From positions 1,230,146 through 1,294,145 of the forward strand of contig CAJNOI010000011.1 in the NCBI GenBank assembly GCA_905250115.1: a stretch of 64,000 bases of DNA, in the 5' to 3' direction. The notes under the pieces were generated by a model. It searched no databases and was not told the DNA's origin. It worked only from the letters and a program-made list of their open reading frames with translations. Origin of the DNA: Adineta steineri (lineage: Eukaryota; Rotifera; Eurotatoria; Adinetida; Adinetidae). The translations under genes were made by a program, and so were the position numbers. The stretch's first letter is position 1; every line of letters starts with the position of its first letter. Below are positions 23,001-35,300 of this stretch, piece by piece.

Positions 23001-24277
23001 ATACTTTTGCACAATATGGATATTTTAATCGAACAAAATATTATCCACTTTTATGTCGACAAGATTTAAAATTAATGTGCTTCTATGATGAAGATCTTAT
23101 GTGTATATGTGATACAAATCGATTTTCTAATTGTTTTCTATTTGATAAAAATATGAATAATGATTATCAAGGATATAATTATTGTGAAAATGGTGGTCAA
23201 GGTTTTCAAAATAATAACACATGTCCAACAAAACTTACGTGTATATGTCCAGATTGTTTTTACGGCGCTCGATGCCAATTTTCTACTGAAGGTATCATTT
23301 TTTCACTTGATGCTATACTTGGTTATCATATTCAACCGCATGTTTCACTCAATCAACAACCATTAATCATCAAATTAAATATTGTTATTAGTACAACTTT
23401 GTTTCTTCTAGGATTATTTAATGGAGTTTTATCATTTTTATTATTTCGTAAAAAGAAACTAAGACAAGTTGGTACTGGTTATTATCTTTTATTTTCATCG
23501 CTTACTTCAATATTTAATATAATTCTTCTAATAATTAAATTTTGGTTATTAACTTTATCACAGATGTCTTTAATAACTAATCGATCTTTTCTTTATTTTA
23601 ATTGTATTACAATTGATGTTAGTTTTAAAATTCTTTTAGCATCAAATGAATGGTTAAATGCATGTGTTGCTATTGAAAGAATGGTTAGTGCTACTAAAGG
23701 TACTTCTTTTAATAAGAAGAAAAGTAGAAAAATATCAAAATGGGTAATTATTAGTGTATTTATATTAACAATTTTGACACATATTCATGATCCTCTTCAT
23801 CGTAAGTTAGTCGATGATATGGATACTGATGAACAACGAATCTGGTGTTTTGTTAAATATTCAGATTCTGTGAATATTTATAATTCATTTATTGCACTTT
23901 TTCATTTTCTTATTACTTTTTTAATTAATATTATTTGTGGTTTATGGATTATTAAATCATTAGCTTATAATCGTAGAAATGTTCATCGTGATCAAACACT
24001 TCGACAACATTTAAATTATCAAATACAACAACATCGACATCTTTTGATTGCTCCATGTTTATTAGTACTGGTAAATATACCTCGTCTAATTATTTCAGTT
24101 TCAAGTGGATGTATGAAATCAGCTCGAGAGCCATGGTTATATTTGACTGGTTATTATCTTTCATTTATCCCATCGATGTTAACATTTATTATCTTCGTAT
24201 TACCATCAAAAACGTACAAAACTGAATTTAATGCAACCATTGAAGAAACAAAGAGGCGATGCGGTATACGTTCGTAA
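20042..24277 (+). CDS. LDLa/EGF/seven-transmembrane hybrid receptor (5' partial)
   Basis: The start is lost in the gap. The extracellular part has several LDLR class A modules (DCLDGSDEAE; CIPNYRVGDGASDCIWREDE; CPNGADELNCP) and about five EGF-like modules (FCPPNYFGSRC; FCYCDQGYSGTRC; CICPLYKFGTYC; FCPESYSGERC; CICPDCFYGARC). Then comes a rhodopsin-like 7TM domain (first helix near 23370; ACVAIERMVSA in place of DRY after helix 3). Ligand unknown. The first part (20042-20422) and the main ORF are in different frames. The obvious intron (GTGAGA at 20423 to CTAG at 20463) would put a stop right after the join. A 52-bp intron using GTTCGG at 20412 would keep frame but has a weak donor. The end is also uncertain: the stop at 24275 overlaps a perfect donor GTAAGTATG (24274), and splicing to 24457 would add about 42 residues and stop at 24586. 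Confidence 0.82.
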
Positions 24278-24770
24278 GTATGTCTTTTTCTTTAACTGAC
24301 AATCAAAAATAATTCATTTTTTTTTGCAAAATGTATTTAATTTATTTTTAAAAATAAAATATTTTCCCAGCAAGTACTTAAAATAAATATACATAAAGCT
24401 GTTAATCAATACAGGAAATAATGTGATTTTTTTAAGTTTTATTTTGTATTAAATAGAAGAGCACGAAACAAACCAAAAAAAGGAGAGGATACATCTACTG
24501 GAAATAATAAATATTGTGACGCAAGGCCTTTCGATTTTTTTTCTTTTTTATTACGCAAATTTGCAATTGATAATGTAATTTTATAAGAAATATTATGAAG
24601 ATGTTGTATCATACAATGGAAGAAAAAATATATTGAAAGAAAATAAAAAGTCGTTCTCTCTCCATCACTATATACGAGCGAAAAAATAAACCGCGTATGA
24701 CTATATCCACCTGTACATATAAAAAATCGTTCTCTCTGTCTCTCTCTCTGACGACGAAAAAACTACTTTT
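24278..24770. other. 3' flank of the receptor gene with CT/GT-rich tract
   Basis: Holds the possible last exon of the receptor gene (24457-24586). It also has two copies of CGTTCTCTCT, near 24650 and 24728, the second within a TCTC run. No other gene seen. Confidence 0.4.
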
Positions 24771-25098
24771 TTTCGTAGCTTGCTCCTTGCTTGACGGCCA
24801 CTCTATATAAAGCCGAAGCAAGGCCTTATCATTTACATACATTTATTCATCTAACAGTCTCCTACACCGTCGAATGGAAATAAATTACAATGGACAACAT
24901 GATTAAAATGGCTTGTTGCATCATTATTTTGATTTTTCGTAGATTGCTTCTTGCTTGGTGAGCTTTCTAAATAAAGTCGAAGCAAAGCCTTATTATCAAC
25001 ACACATGTCTATTCATCTAACAATCTCTTCCACCGTCGAATGGAAACAAATTACAATGAACAACATGATTAAAATGGCTTGTTGCACCATCATTTTAA
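24771..25098. repeat. Tandem duplication, unit about 164 bp
   Basis: Two adjacent direct copies (about 24771-24934 and 24935-25098). Each starts at TTTCGTAG and contains a TATA-like box (CTATATAAAG near 24803; CTAAATAAAG in copy two), a near-identical leader (ACCGTCGAATGGAAA), and the start of a short reading frame (AACATGATTAAAATGGCTTG). The copies differ at scattered positions, so the duplication is not recent. Copy two continues into a longer open frame. Confidence 0.75.
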
Positions 25099-25259
25099 TG
25101 GTAGCACTTCATATGGTACAAAAGATCTGCCTCACCATTTCATCAACAAACGTTAGAATAATGGTTGTGTTGATCCTGATAAAATTCATTAAGCCAGGTA
25201 TGTGCTGTTTGAGGACTGATGTTCATATGTTATTTCATCAATCATACATTCTGCTTTGA
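25005..25259 (+). CDS. Hypothetical short secreted or membrane peptide
   Basis: Small ORF in the second copy of the tandem duplication. The most likely start is not the first ATG but one of the internal Met codons (MNNMIKMACCTIILMVAL), which would give a signal-peptide-like N-terminus. A TATA-like box sits upstream. A donor-like GTATGTGC at about 25199 suggests the coding part may splice further on, but I cannot identify a next exon. Not recognised. It could also be a decayed or chance frame; the duplicated promoter-plus-leader arrangement is the main reason to list it. Confidence 0.25.
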   Translation: MSIHLTISSTVEWKQITMNNMIKMACCTIILMVALHMVQKICLTISSTNVRIMVVLILIKFIKPGMCCLRTDVHMLFHQSYILL

Positions 25260-26479
25260 AATTATTATTTCGAATTATTTTGGTACTGAATAAATTTACT
25301 GTTTTTGCTTTGCAAGACATATGATGGCACAATCTGAAATGCACATAAAAAAACCGAACATTACCATCAATGATCACCAACACAAAAGAGCAATACTCAG
25401 TAGGTAGTCTTCTCTTTTTAGAGTCTCTTATTTTTTGCTTTCTTATCATTTATTCTCGCATATTTTTTTATAATTTTATATTCCAATAAAAATAAAAGTT
25501 TATCGAAGAATATCATGATAGACTTTGACTTTGCTTTAGAGCACCTCATCAGGCAGCTGACTATCCTACATTGATCTTCGTTTCAACATGAAAGAATAAT
25601 AAATACTTCCATATTTCAAGCAAAAGTCTATCTCTTAAGTATACAATGTTTTTCTTTGACTTGATATTCAATTGTGTGCTCTTATCAACCATTATCTAAG
25701 TTGAATAACTGATAGACACCATCAAGTAAAATCTTCGTTTAAATTTAAAATAAGTTCTCTGCTGAAAAGAGCAGATCATCCTCATGGAATTGACTAATTC
25801 AAACTGTCTTCTCAATAATTATCAAAAGTCAACGTTTCTTTTTGAGAATTTATCCTGCATTTTCCAACTACATCTTTTAAATAAACGGTAGCAAAAACGA
25901 TCATTTTTTCTTTCACTCAATATACTGCATCATCATTCTCTTATAGTCCTCTTCTATCACTCTCAATCGCACATGCCTTTATTTTCGAAGGACGTTCATC
26001 GTTGTGAGCTACTATTAGAAGCAACCAAGCATGGCTTGACGTTTAAATTTAATATTCTAGGTTATACGTATTCAAACGAAACCGAAGAAAGAAAGAAGCC
26101 TCATAATTTCATAGAAAGAAAAAAAAGACACAAAAGCTATCGATACTCATCGATCTACTCAGTACACGAACAATTTTCGGAATGTGAATGTAAACGAGTG
26201 TCTTCTCTTTAATCAAACTCACACCAAATTCTATAAACATTTATTTCCTGTTGTACTTGTATCATCATGTCATTCAGGTACAGTAAGAGGATTTATTTTT
26301 GAATTTTATAAAATACAAAAACAATGTCAAATACTTGATACATTCATAGTTTGAGATTTGTTTGAATAATTTGGTTTTATTGAATGGAATAATATCTGAG
26401 TAGAATGTATCAATACGTGACTTGTAATGGTGTATATTTAAAAAAAAATTCTCCAATGAATTGTTAAACGTATATTAAG
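25260..26479. other. Intergenic, no recognisable gene
   Basis: AT-rich. One 79-codon frame (25973-26212) is Lys/Arg/Ser-rich and matches nothing I know; I do not call it a gene. Confidence 0.5.
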
Positions 26480-26900
26480 TTTTTCATTGCATCAAAATAG
26501 TTTGAAACGACTTGCATCAACATTAGCATTGCACTCAATTTATGTACATTGTCAGTATAAGAAAAAAATTGGTTGATGTTTACATTCTTATTATTGATTT
26601 ATGTAGTCGAGAAAAAGATATCTATCTTTTTCTAGTCATTATTTTCTTTATTATATCGTTCAATAAATCTTAATGATAAATCATTAATTAGAATATTATT
26701 AACAAAAACTTTTATTATTAAAAACCGCTTATTACTATTATATGATCAATTTAATGATATTCTACAAATGTGTTTATCATTATTGATAGATAAATATTCA
26801 ATTTTACATCTAAAACACGTTTCTTTAATATAGATGAAGGTTTTTTGGAAAAAAATCCATTATTTCGTTTGTATTTTGCTTTTAACATCGTTTAAATGCA
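26480..26900 (+). pseudogene. Decayed coding sequence, unrecognised
   Basis: A plus-strand frame of about 55 residues ends at a stop near 26832 (segments RLLLLYDQFNDILQMCLSLL and DKYSILHLKH). After a frame change it continues as DEGFLEKNPLFRLYFAF. The protein-like composition with breaks suggests an old gene. The family is not recognised. Confidence 0.25.
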
Positions 26901-26949
26901 TTACAAAAAATTTATATTAAAAATTTTCATCGGTTATAAAAAATACATT

Positions 26950-27950
26950 AATAGAATTTTATAATAAATATATATATATAAATTTATAGTCTTCATTACA
27001 TTTCAATACTAATTATGTTCAACATAAACTTATTTTTATACGTAATTGTCTCATTATTGCTCTACCAATTGATCCGTTTGATTTATCATTAATAAAATCA
27101 GTTAAACTATTTAGGTGCTTTACCATTATACCATTGTTGAGTACGAATATTTGAAAGGAAACTATTTTCTAACCAATTGCAATATTGATCATTCGTAGAA
27201 ATCTAATCATCGAGTATCATATTATATGAAAATGAATGATAAATGACTCTTACTTTCATATAATTATTATCAATTTGGTTTGTATTTAAGAAAAAAAGTA
27301 TTTCAATTCATATTTATATAAGTAATAATATATATCAATATTAGAAAATTGAAATAGACTACACTTTCTCGATCAATTGTTCACATACGTATTTCATTTA
27401 AAACGATCGTTACAAATTTTTGTACGATAAGTAAATGGAGATTCTCGTAAATGTATTGATGAAATAAAACCACTTCTAAGTGATGTTAACTATTTTTGTG
27501 TTTTCAAGTCGCCAAATTGAATACCACGAACGATTATAAAAAAAGATAAACTATGAGCAAAAAATAAACACCGCCAAGGAATGTTTTTGTATTTCACTGC
27601 CTATTGGTAAAATTCGTTCAATCTACATTTTATTTTTAGAATAATTATTTAATACATTATGGAAAAAATATTTGTATGTCCATCATCTTTTTTTACAGTA
27701 AACCATTGTTGATATACAGAATAAGATCATGTTGATCGCTGTTATCATGCTAAATACGTATGTAATTCAATGATCCTAATGATCTAAATATGTAATATCT
27801 TTTAAATAATTCTTTTAATAAATGAAATTCTTTACTTCGGAACAGCCATAATAAAAGCATCAATTACACCACGTTGCAAAATTTTTCGATGAGGATCCGA
27901 AAAAGTACGAACTGCTAAATGAAAGATTTATAGTGTTATAATGTTGTGCG
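26950..27950 (-). pseudogene. Decayed coding sequence on the minus strand, unrecognised
   Basis: Read on the minus strand there are successive protein-like pieces in shifting frames: VRTFSDPHRKILQRGVIDAF, DQHDLILYINNGLL, IIVRGIQFGDLKTQ, SGFISSIHLRESPFTYRT, NDQYCNWLENSFLSNIRTQQ and GRAIMRQLRIKISL. They keep one orientation and order over about 1 kb but are separated by stops and frameshifts. This is what a dead gene looks like; I cannot name the family. Confidence 0.35.
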
Positions 27951-28304
27951 AACAATATAGACATCTACACTGATTCTTTATGTTTCTGAACGATTGAAAA
28001 ACTTCATTGATTATTTGCAAAACAAAATTATCAGTTATGATGTAAAATAATAATAAAAATCACGCTCCACCATCACGTGTGTCAATTTCTATTGCATAAG
28101 AACGTAAAAAGGTATATGCAAATATTTTTACTATATATACGCTTTTTCTATTTATGACGTCTCTTTTATAAAAGCAAACGAACGAAAGAAAGAAAGAACT
28201 TCTTCACCCTGCAAGGCTGCAATATTTATGACATAACATGCAGGTATAAATATACTTTCAAAAGACGCAAATAATTTTTTATTATATATCAACGATTACT
28301 GAAG

Positions 28305-29535
28305 ATGGATGCTCTTTTCGGTAAGGTATCTAGTTAAAAGAAAAATATCGTAAGTCATATATCATGTATTGTTATTTTAGGCAAAGCTTTATTAAACAAT
28401 GGAACAGAAACACAGTATGAACATGATGGTGGTGTAATTGCTACGATCTTTATTGCATTACTTTCTTTCATTTTTACTTGTATTATTAATGGTCTTGCTT
28501 CAAGTGGACCTAATAGTAAATATTGATTCAAATTTCATCTAGAATAAAAAGTATGTTCATTTTTTTTATCATAGAATTATTCAGAAAATCTACCGCACGG
28601 GTTAGTGATGAAAATCCAACGGAATTTACTCCAGCTGGACCAACATTTTCTTTATGGGGTCTAATATATACTTGGCAGGTAGAATAAAATAATTAAAAAA
28701 GAAGAAAATATCGTGATTTTATTTAGTTAGCTTTTCTTATATATGCAATTGTCAATATATGGCGAAAAACAGATGATGGTTATCTATATATTCATCCGTA
28801 TACTTTACATATCGCTATTTTTATTCTTTTTATCGCAAACATGCTTCTGAATTCTTTTTGGTTAATTCTTTGGGATAGACTTAAATTTACTGTACGTAAA
28901 ATATTATTTCTAATCTAAATTAAATATATCTTGTATTTAGTTTTCAACAATTGTTATTTATATGATGTTAGCAACAATTGTTGGTGCTACTGTATTTGAT
29001 CATGTTCTTCTTTGGCATACTAGATGGGATTTCATTCGATTAAATATGTACAATAATTCTTATTTTTTTTTTCTTCTCTTAAATGTTTATTCATTATAGA
29101 TCGGGTGATATTTGGATAATGCGATTCATTGTATTGAATGGTCATGCACTTTATTCAGCTTGGTTACTTGTTGCGGCATCACTTAATCTTGCTATTTCTT
29201 TAAAAACAAAATTATCATTGAGTAATGAAGGTTTAGCAACTACATTATCTTTAATTGTATTAACTATTGGTATTATTATTTATTGGATTTTGGAAAATTT
29301 CGTATTTCCTTCACAAATGGCTTATACATGGTCACCATGGTTAGTTTGGTTTATTGCATTAGCTGGAATTCTGGGTAAAAATTGGAAATTACTTCGAGAA
29401 AAAAGCTTTAATCAATTATTGGTGTTAATAATCACTATTCTTTGTTTCATTTTGTTTTGTGTTAGAATTATTCTTTTTGTAATTAGATATACAAAACAAG
29501 AAATACCTACTGGTTCACATCCTGCTGGATTATAA
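28305..29535 (+). CDS. TspO/MBR-like multi-pass membrane protein
   Basis: Six exons: 28305-28320, 28381-28515, 28575-28678, 28727-28891, 28941-29047, 29100-29535. All are GT-AG and in frame, giving 320 residues. There are several hydrophobic helices; the segment [20 protein letters not shown] matches the signature region of the TspO/MBR-related family found in bacteria and invertebrates. Trp residues recur ([14 protein letters not shown]). TspO proteins bind porphyrins and sterols, but this branch is uncharacterised and no function is claimed. An alternative end is possible: a weak donor at 29510 could join an acceptor ending at 29661, giving the tail DSETELETYDVANNSMRKRA and a stop at 29730-29732. 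Confidence 0.7.
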
Positions 29536-30297
29536 TTAAATTAGATCTATTTGTTTCGTTATTATTATTTAAATAAATTGACATGTCTACAACAAAAGAT
29601 AAATGCATACCATTCAAATAGTTACACTGATTAAATGTGAAGGTTATATCATTGTTTATAGATTCAGAAACGGAATTAGAAACATATGATGTTGCAAATA
29701 ATAGTATGAGAAAAAGAGCATATTCGAAATGAACCTACGAATTATCAATCATCATTTTTTTAAATATATCGTCAATGTAAAATAAATAGACAGCATTTAA
29801 TTATATGTTTGCACAAGAAATTTAGATACAAATTAAATTACAGTATAATGATTCCTTATACGAACATGTGTAATGAGAATCTAGTGTACTTTTTTCTGAG
29901 ATCTCTTTTTCGTTCAAAAATAAAATTAATATTTCATAAACAAATACGAAATTACATATAATAACATACGTCATCGAATTGATCGATAAAAGTTCTGTAT
30001 ATTTTACTTGTATTTCGTACCTGCTGCTATAGCATATATTCTTCTTCACTAGAACTATAATCTTCGATCAAATCTTAGATGGCGTTAGTTATTGACATAT
30101 GATTTTTTTTCGTTCCTCTGAAAGACAAAAGTTTGTATGTGTATAGTAGAGGTTCTTGCGATCCATGAATTACATATACTTCTTGCTTATTCATGGACTA
30201 TTTGAATCTTTTTTTCTGTTGATTTTCGATCTAATTTGTTAATATCTCTTATTTTATTTAAGATTAATTTAGTTCTCTCGTCAGTACCGCTCATACA
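29536..30297. promoter_or_regulatory. Upstream region of RPL21
   Basis: Apart from the possible alternative last exon of the previous gene (29662-29732), no coding sequence is seen. The segment just before the RPL21 start is pyrimidine-rich (TTCTCTCG). The promoter should lie here. Confidence 0.35.
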
Positions 30298-31019
30298 ATG
30301 GTAAATCCAAAAGGTTATCGTCGCGGTACGCGTCATTTATTTTCACGAGATTTCAAGAAGAATGGCCGTATCCCTTTGGCTACCTATATGAAAATCTACA
30401 AGCGTGGTGATATCGTTGACATTAAAGTTTGTCTAATTATTAAAGACGAAGAAAAATATTACATATTTTATTTTTCATTAGGGTAATGGTGCTGTCCAAA
30501 AAGGTATGCCACACAGATTTTATCATGGTAAAACTGGTCGTGTTTTTAACGTAACTCGACATGCCGTTGGTATTATCGTTAACAAACGTGTTCGGTATGT
30601 CTTATTGATTTATTATTATTTAATAAATTTCATCTAAAATTTTTAGACACCGTATTATTGCTAAACGAATCAATGTTCGTATTGAACACAGTAAGTCATT
30701 TTTGTTTTGTTATGACAAAAAAAACCATTAAATTAAATCTTTTATCTTTATAGTTAAACATTCAAAATGTCGTACTGATTTTCTTACTCGTGTCAAACTT
30801 AATGAACAATTGAAACGAGCAGCTAAAGAATCAGGCAAACATGTACCACTTTCTAGCATTAAACGACAAGTAATGTTTATATACATATTCATATTATATA
30901 ATTATTTTATCTTTATTTTTTTTGTATAGCCACTAGGTCCACGAAAACAACATTTGGTTCGAACAGGAGGCAATAAACCACAAATCGTCGAACCAATTCC
31001 ATATCAATTTGTAGCTTAA
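30298..31019 (+). CDS. RPL21: 60S ribosomal protein L21 (eL21)
   Basis: Five exons: 30298-30426, 30482-30594, 30647-30690, 30754-30869, 30930-31019. All joins are in frame, giving 163 residues against 160 in human. Conserved throughout: [67 protein letters not shown] and [14 protein letters not shown]. Structural protein of the cytosolic large ribosomal subunit. All four introns are short (about 52-63 bp), a useful sample of local intron size. Confidence 0.97.
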
Positions 31020-31425
31020 AAAAAAGATTATTTTTTTTGTCATTGCTACTCTTGTTTTTTTTTGATCACGTTAGTTGAACAGCGTGAAGAAGAAAGAAAA
31101 ATAAAAAAAAAAGAACTATCCGAAATAAACATAAGAGGTTAAACATCATTTTTATTTCTTTAGATGATTCATAAATTTAGTTACACTAAAGAATATAGTA
31201 TCAATTTAAATAAATATCGAGACGAATATATACGAGTTATTTCAGATAGTGTCCGAGAATATAAAGGTATTTATTTCTTTGCATGAATATTATTTACGAG
31301 TTAAGATCAATTATGAAGTTTAATACTTGATTATGTCGATACACATGAGTTATCTTAATAAAAAGTCTTCTAAATCTATTGTATCAATAAATACAATGAA
31401 ATATTTTGATATCTTTCAGATTGAT
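31020..31425. other. Spacer between RPL21 and MRPL16
   Basis: About 400 bp. A short ATG frame from 31164 shows no family resemblance. The spacer ends in ATCTTTCAG, a splice acceptor 6 bases before the MRPL16 start codon with no visible upstream exon. Confidence 0.5.
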
Positions 31426-32348
31426 ATGGCGTGTCGACCATTTATAAAGAATGGTTTGTTGAATATTTTTGTAATTTCTTTAACAAAAAAATCTTAATTC
31501 TTAAAGGTTCACGTCTTTTACGACCAATTCTATTTAATCGAATAATAGCGAATGGCACACAAGATAAACCACCATTTCCTAGAGTTCTCCGTATGTTTAT
31601 AAATAATTTTATTATTAAAAATAGATAATAATTGTCTATTTATATAATATTATAGCTGTTGGATTACCGTTACAAAATGAATTACCCGAAGTAAAATATG
31701 TACCTGATACACCACCAAACCATCTACTTTATCCAAATATGTCTCGACGATTACTTGAATGTCGTGGTGTAGAAATAGTTCATGATAAACTTATACATAA
31801 ACAATTTGGTATTATGGTATGATAGAATAATTAATTCGCTTTTTTCTCTTTGATATATTTTATATTGAAATTATATCTAGGCACTTGCTCCAGGTTTAAT
31901 GAAAGAAGGACATTTTAATACAATTCGTGATATGGTTAATAAACGAATTGATATGGAACGATGTTTTTCTATATGGCGTGTTGATCCCCCATGGCATCCA
32001 TGGTATTTTAAAGGTTTAAATAAGAAACGAGGTGCAGGTAAAGGTAGTATAGAATTTTTTGTGACACCAGTAAAAACTAATCGGATGATAATTGAAATTG
32101 GTGGTACACTTTCATTTGATTATCTTTATCGTACATTATTATCAATTGCAGAAGCATTACCATTTCCAGCCATACCTGTATCTCAAGAATTATTAGATAA
32201 ATGGGATGCAGAAAGAAAACAATTACAAGAAAAAAATGTTAATCCATTGCGATGGGAATATTTAATTAGAAATAATATTATGAATTGTCATCGATTTACG
32301 GATTTTTATGATATTGAATTTGCTAGATACGGACCAAAAGTTCGATAG
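31426..32348 (+). CDS. MRPL16: Mitochondrial ribosomal protein L16 (uL16m)
   Basis: Four exons: 31426-31453, 31507-31590, 31656-31816, 31881-32348; in frame, 246 residues (human 251). Large-subunit mitoribosomal protein near the peptidyl transferase centre. The N-terminus (MACRPFIKNGSRLLRPILFN) is basic and lacks acidic residues, as in a mitochondrial targeting sequence; it appears only when the 53-bp first intron is removed. Conserved core: FGIMALAPGLMKEGHF, MERCFSIWRVDPPWHPWY, GAGKGSIEFFVTPVKTNRMI, IGGTLSFD, ALPFPAIPVS. The start was chosen because the join gives both the presequence and a continuous frame. Confidence 0.92.
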
Positions 32349-35300
32349 TATTTATAAATATACTAGTGTTTTTTTTTTGTTAGTTTTTGTTTATAAAGTA
32401 AAAAAAAAATTTTAAGTTATAACAAAATAATCTTTTATATTTATATATATGATCAATATTTAATTACTTTGTAGACAAAAGTAAAATTAATAACAAATAT
32501 CATGTTCTGCTATATTTCAATCAATGTTTTTTGAACAAACTATTGACTAGTCATATTTATTGGATAAAACACACATGTTTTTTTCATTAGTTTTCTCTTG
32601 TTGTCGGAAATTTGTAAACAGACGATAGTAGAATTGTTCATCTTTTTTTCTCAACTTAAGTTTCATGAGTTCAAAATCTTACAATGAAGAGTAAGTTTAA
32701 TGGATCATGCTGTTATTGTTGAATATTTTAAAGAATGTAAAAATAGATTAGTAATTGATAAGAACTCATTCTTTCTACCTCAATATTCTGTACCGTATGA
32801 CTTCTGTTTATTAAAAACGATTAAAAAAAATAATCATCATTGTTCGATATGAAAAACTTATTAACGAAAGCTTATAAGCTATTCTTTATGTCCTATATAT
32901 ATACATATATCAGCCTTATAAAATTTATTTAATAACAAATAATAGGAACTATCTAATGAGTTTATTTACTAAAAATATTTATTAATAATTATAAAGTCAT
33001 ATGGACATAGTCAATTGATGTGTCATTAATTTTTAATTTCTCCGTATTTATATTAGAAAAAAAATTGATTGCATAAGATCATCTAAATCATTCATGTCAA
33101 TAGTTCTTGCTTTTTGTTTTTTTCTGAAAAAAAATAAAATACTATTGAGAATAGAACGAAAAACAAATCTCAAATGACAATGCCACGGACAAGAAAGTCA
33201 TTAATATCATTGGTATTTTACATCTGTATGTATCCAGTAGTTTTATTAAAGTTATAAAAAAAAATATTATTGACATTATTTGACAGTACAAGTTATGATT
33301 TGCTGTTATTGTTTAATGAAGCAATGATATCTATGATTAAAAGGAAAGTACAGCAAAACTAAAACGATGTTTTTTTGATGTTATGAATACATGTGTGCAT
33401 GACTACATAAGAAAAAAATAGATTTTTTTTATTTCTTATTCTTTCGACTACATGCAGTTCATCTTTATACTCAAGAATACGTCTTCAGAGTATTGCTTTT
33501 TACTAAAGAAGTATTCTGTCATATCTTGTTCTACATCTAGTTTTTGCTTTGAGTTTTTTTCTTTCAGTCATCATCATCATCCTCCTATTATTATTGCACG
33601 TCGATTACATTCTATGTTCATAAAATGAAAGAGTAGAGAAGAGAGAGAAGACAAAGATATAAAGAATAGTAATATGATTGTAGAAAAGAATAGGAAAAAC
33701 AAAATTTTGAAATAAAAGAAAAATCTTTATTATGATGCGATAAAACAAGTTTACATTTGTTTTTTTTCTTCATTCGACACGTTATTGCCTATTGTAAGTA
33801 TATCATAAATTGAAATTATATTTGATGACTACGTGATGAATATGAAAACAATTTATTTACAAATAGAAAATAATGACAAGTGACAGTATTACTTTGATTA
33901 AAATGAACACGCATTTGTCTACTAAAAACATACTCAGAGTTGTTGAGAGTATGTTATATGAAGACATATTGTATATTAAAGAAGAAGGATTTTCGTTGAA
34001 ACATTTAATGCTAAGTGGAAAATTTACGTAAACAATTAGATAAACACTTAATTTTTCAAGAGTTTACGGCATGCAGGAAGTACATTGCCAGAGAAAATCA
34101 TAGTGATAGAATAAACATTGAGTATAAAAGACGTAAAAAATATATGAAAGTAGAGATAAATAGGATAGAACATGATATTTTTTTCTTGTCTAAATCTATG
34201 ACGAAATAAGATAAGTAACTATTTAAATATTATTAATATAGTTTATCATACTTGAGACTTTCAATTAAAAAAAAACTTAAAATGTTAATTCATTTCCTCT
34301 CTATGACATTTTACAACCAGTTTAGATCTATAAAACTTTACAATATGTCAAGTGTATTTTCTAAGTTAAAATTAGTAACTATTTGTATATGAGTATTTAC
34401 ATGTTATTGATATCAACTTATAAATAAATTCATCTGTTTTGTTTTTAGCATTCTCTTAAACTACTTTTTTTATACTCGAGAATACCTGAATGCATCTAAA
34501 GACATGTATATATATAGAGAAATATCGACATTAAAAAACAGAACGAACGGAATTTTATGAAAGGTTTTATTTCAGAATCAGCGGATTTAACTGCTTCGTT
34601 TCACTTATTTTCTATTTACTACTCTTTTGAATTCAATCGAAGTATAGCTTTTGGTTTGAACAATATGGTCGGTTTATAGAGATAAAAGAGCTATAAGAGT
34701 TGACGGCGTACACTAGTTATAAATAGAAATATATCTTGCTTATATTCTAATAAACAATTTGTGTAATAAGAGATTTAATGATAGAGATAATATTTAAAAT
34801 AGATCAAGGGTAAAGAAGAAAAGAGATATTATCAAATAGATGGTATATATTTTTTGTTTCTTGAAAATAATAGCTCTAGATTTTTTTTTTATTTATCTAC
34901 AAATAGATCAAACGTGAAAATAAGCTAAAGGCGGCTTCAATTCATTATTTCTATCATAGAAAAAAAATCTGTTTTTGTCATAGTTACTATATATATGTGT
35001 GAGATGTTTATATTGACTTAGTATTTTTTTTCTTTTACCAGTTTAATTATATGAACATTTATGATTATTTACATGATTCATTGTAATAGAGTCAGGATAT
35101 TAAATCTGACACAGTTGACATGCGATCCTTTTTTTTCTTGTCTGTTGGTATAATTTAGAAATCAGCAAAAAGAAGAAGAAGATAAACGATATGTTCATAG
35201 CATAGATGAAATCAAAACCAAACATAGAACATCATCATTGTTCATGTGTATATATATAGACACACATAGAAAATAAAGATAGCCAAAAGCTGAAAAAAGA

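Noticed and set aside
25973-26212. 79-residue charged frame
   Set aside because: No family resemblance and no supporting splice or promoter signal.
31164-31300. Possible upstream exon of MRPL16 starting at 31164
   Set aside because: The start at 31426 gives a mitochondrial presequence and an in-frame splice; the earlier frame shows no resemblance to the family.
34015-34209. 64-residue Lys-rich frame in the large spacer
   Set aside because: No recognisable motif, no splice signals around it, and of a length expected by chance.
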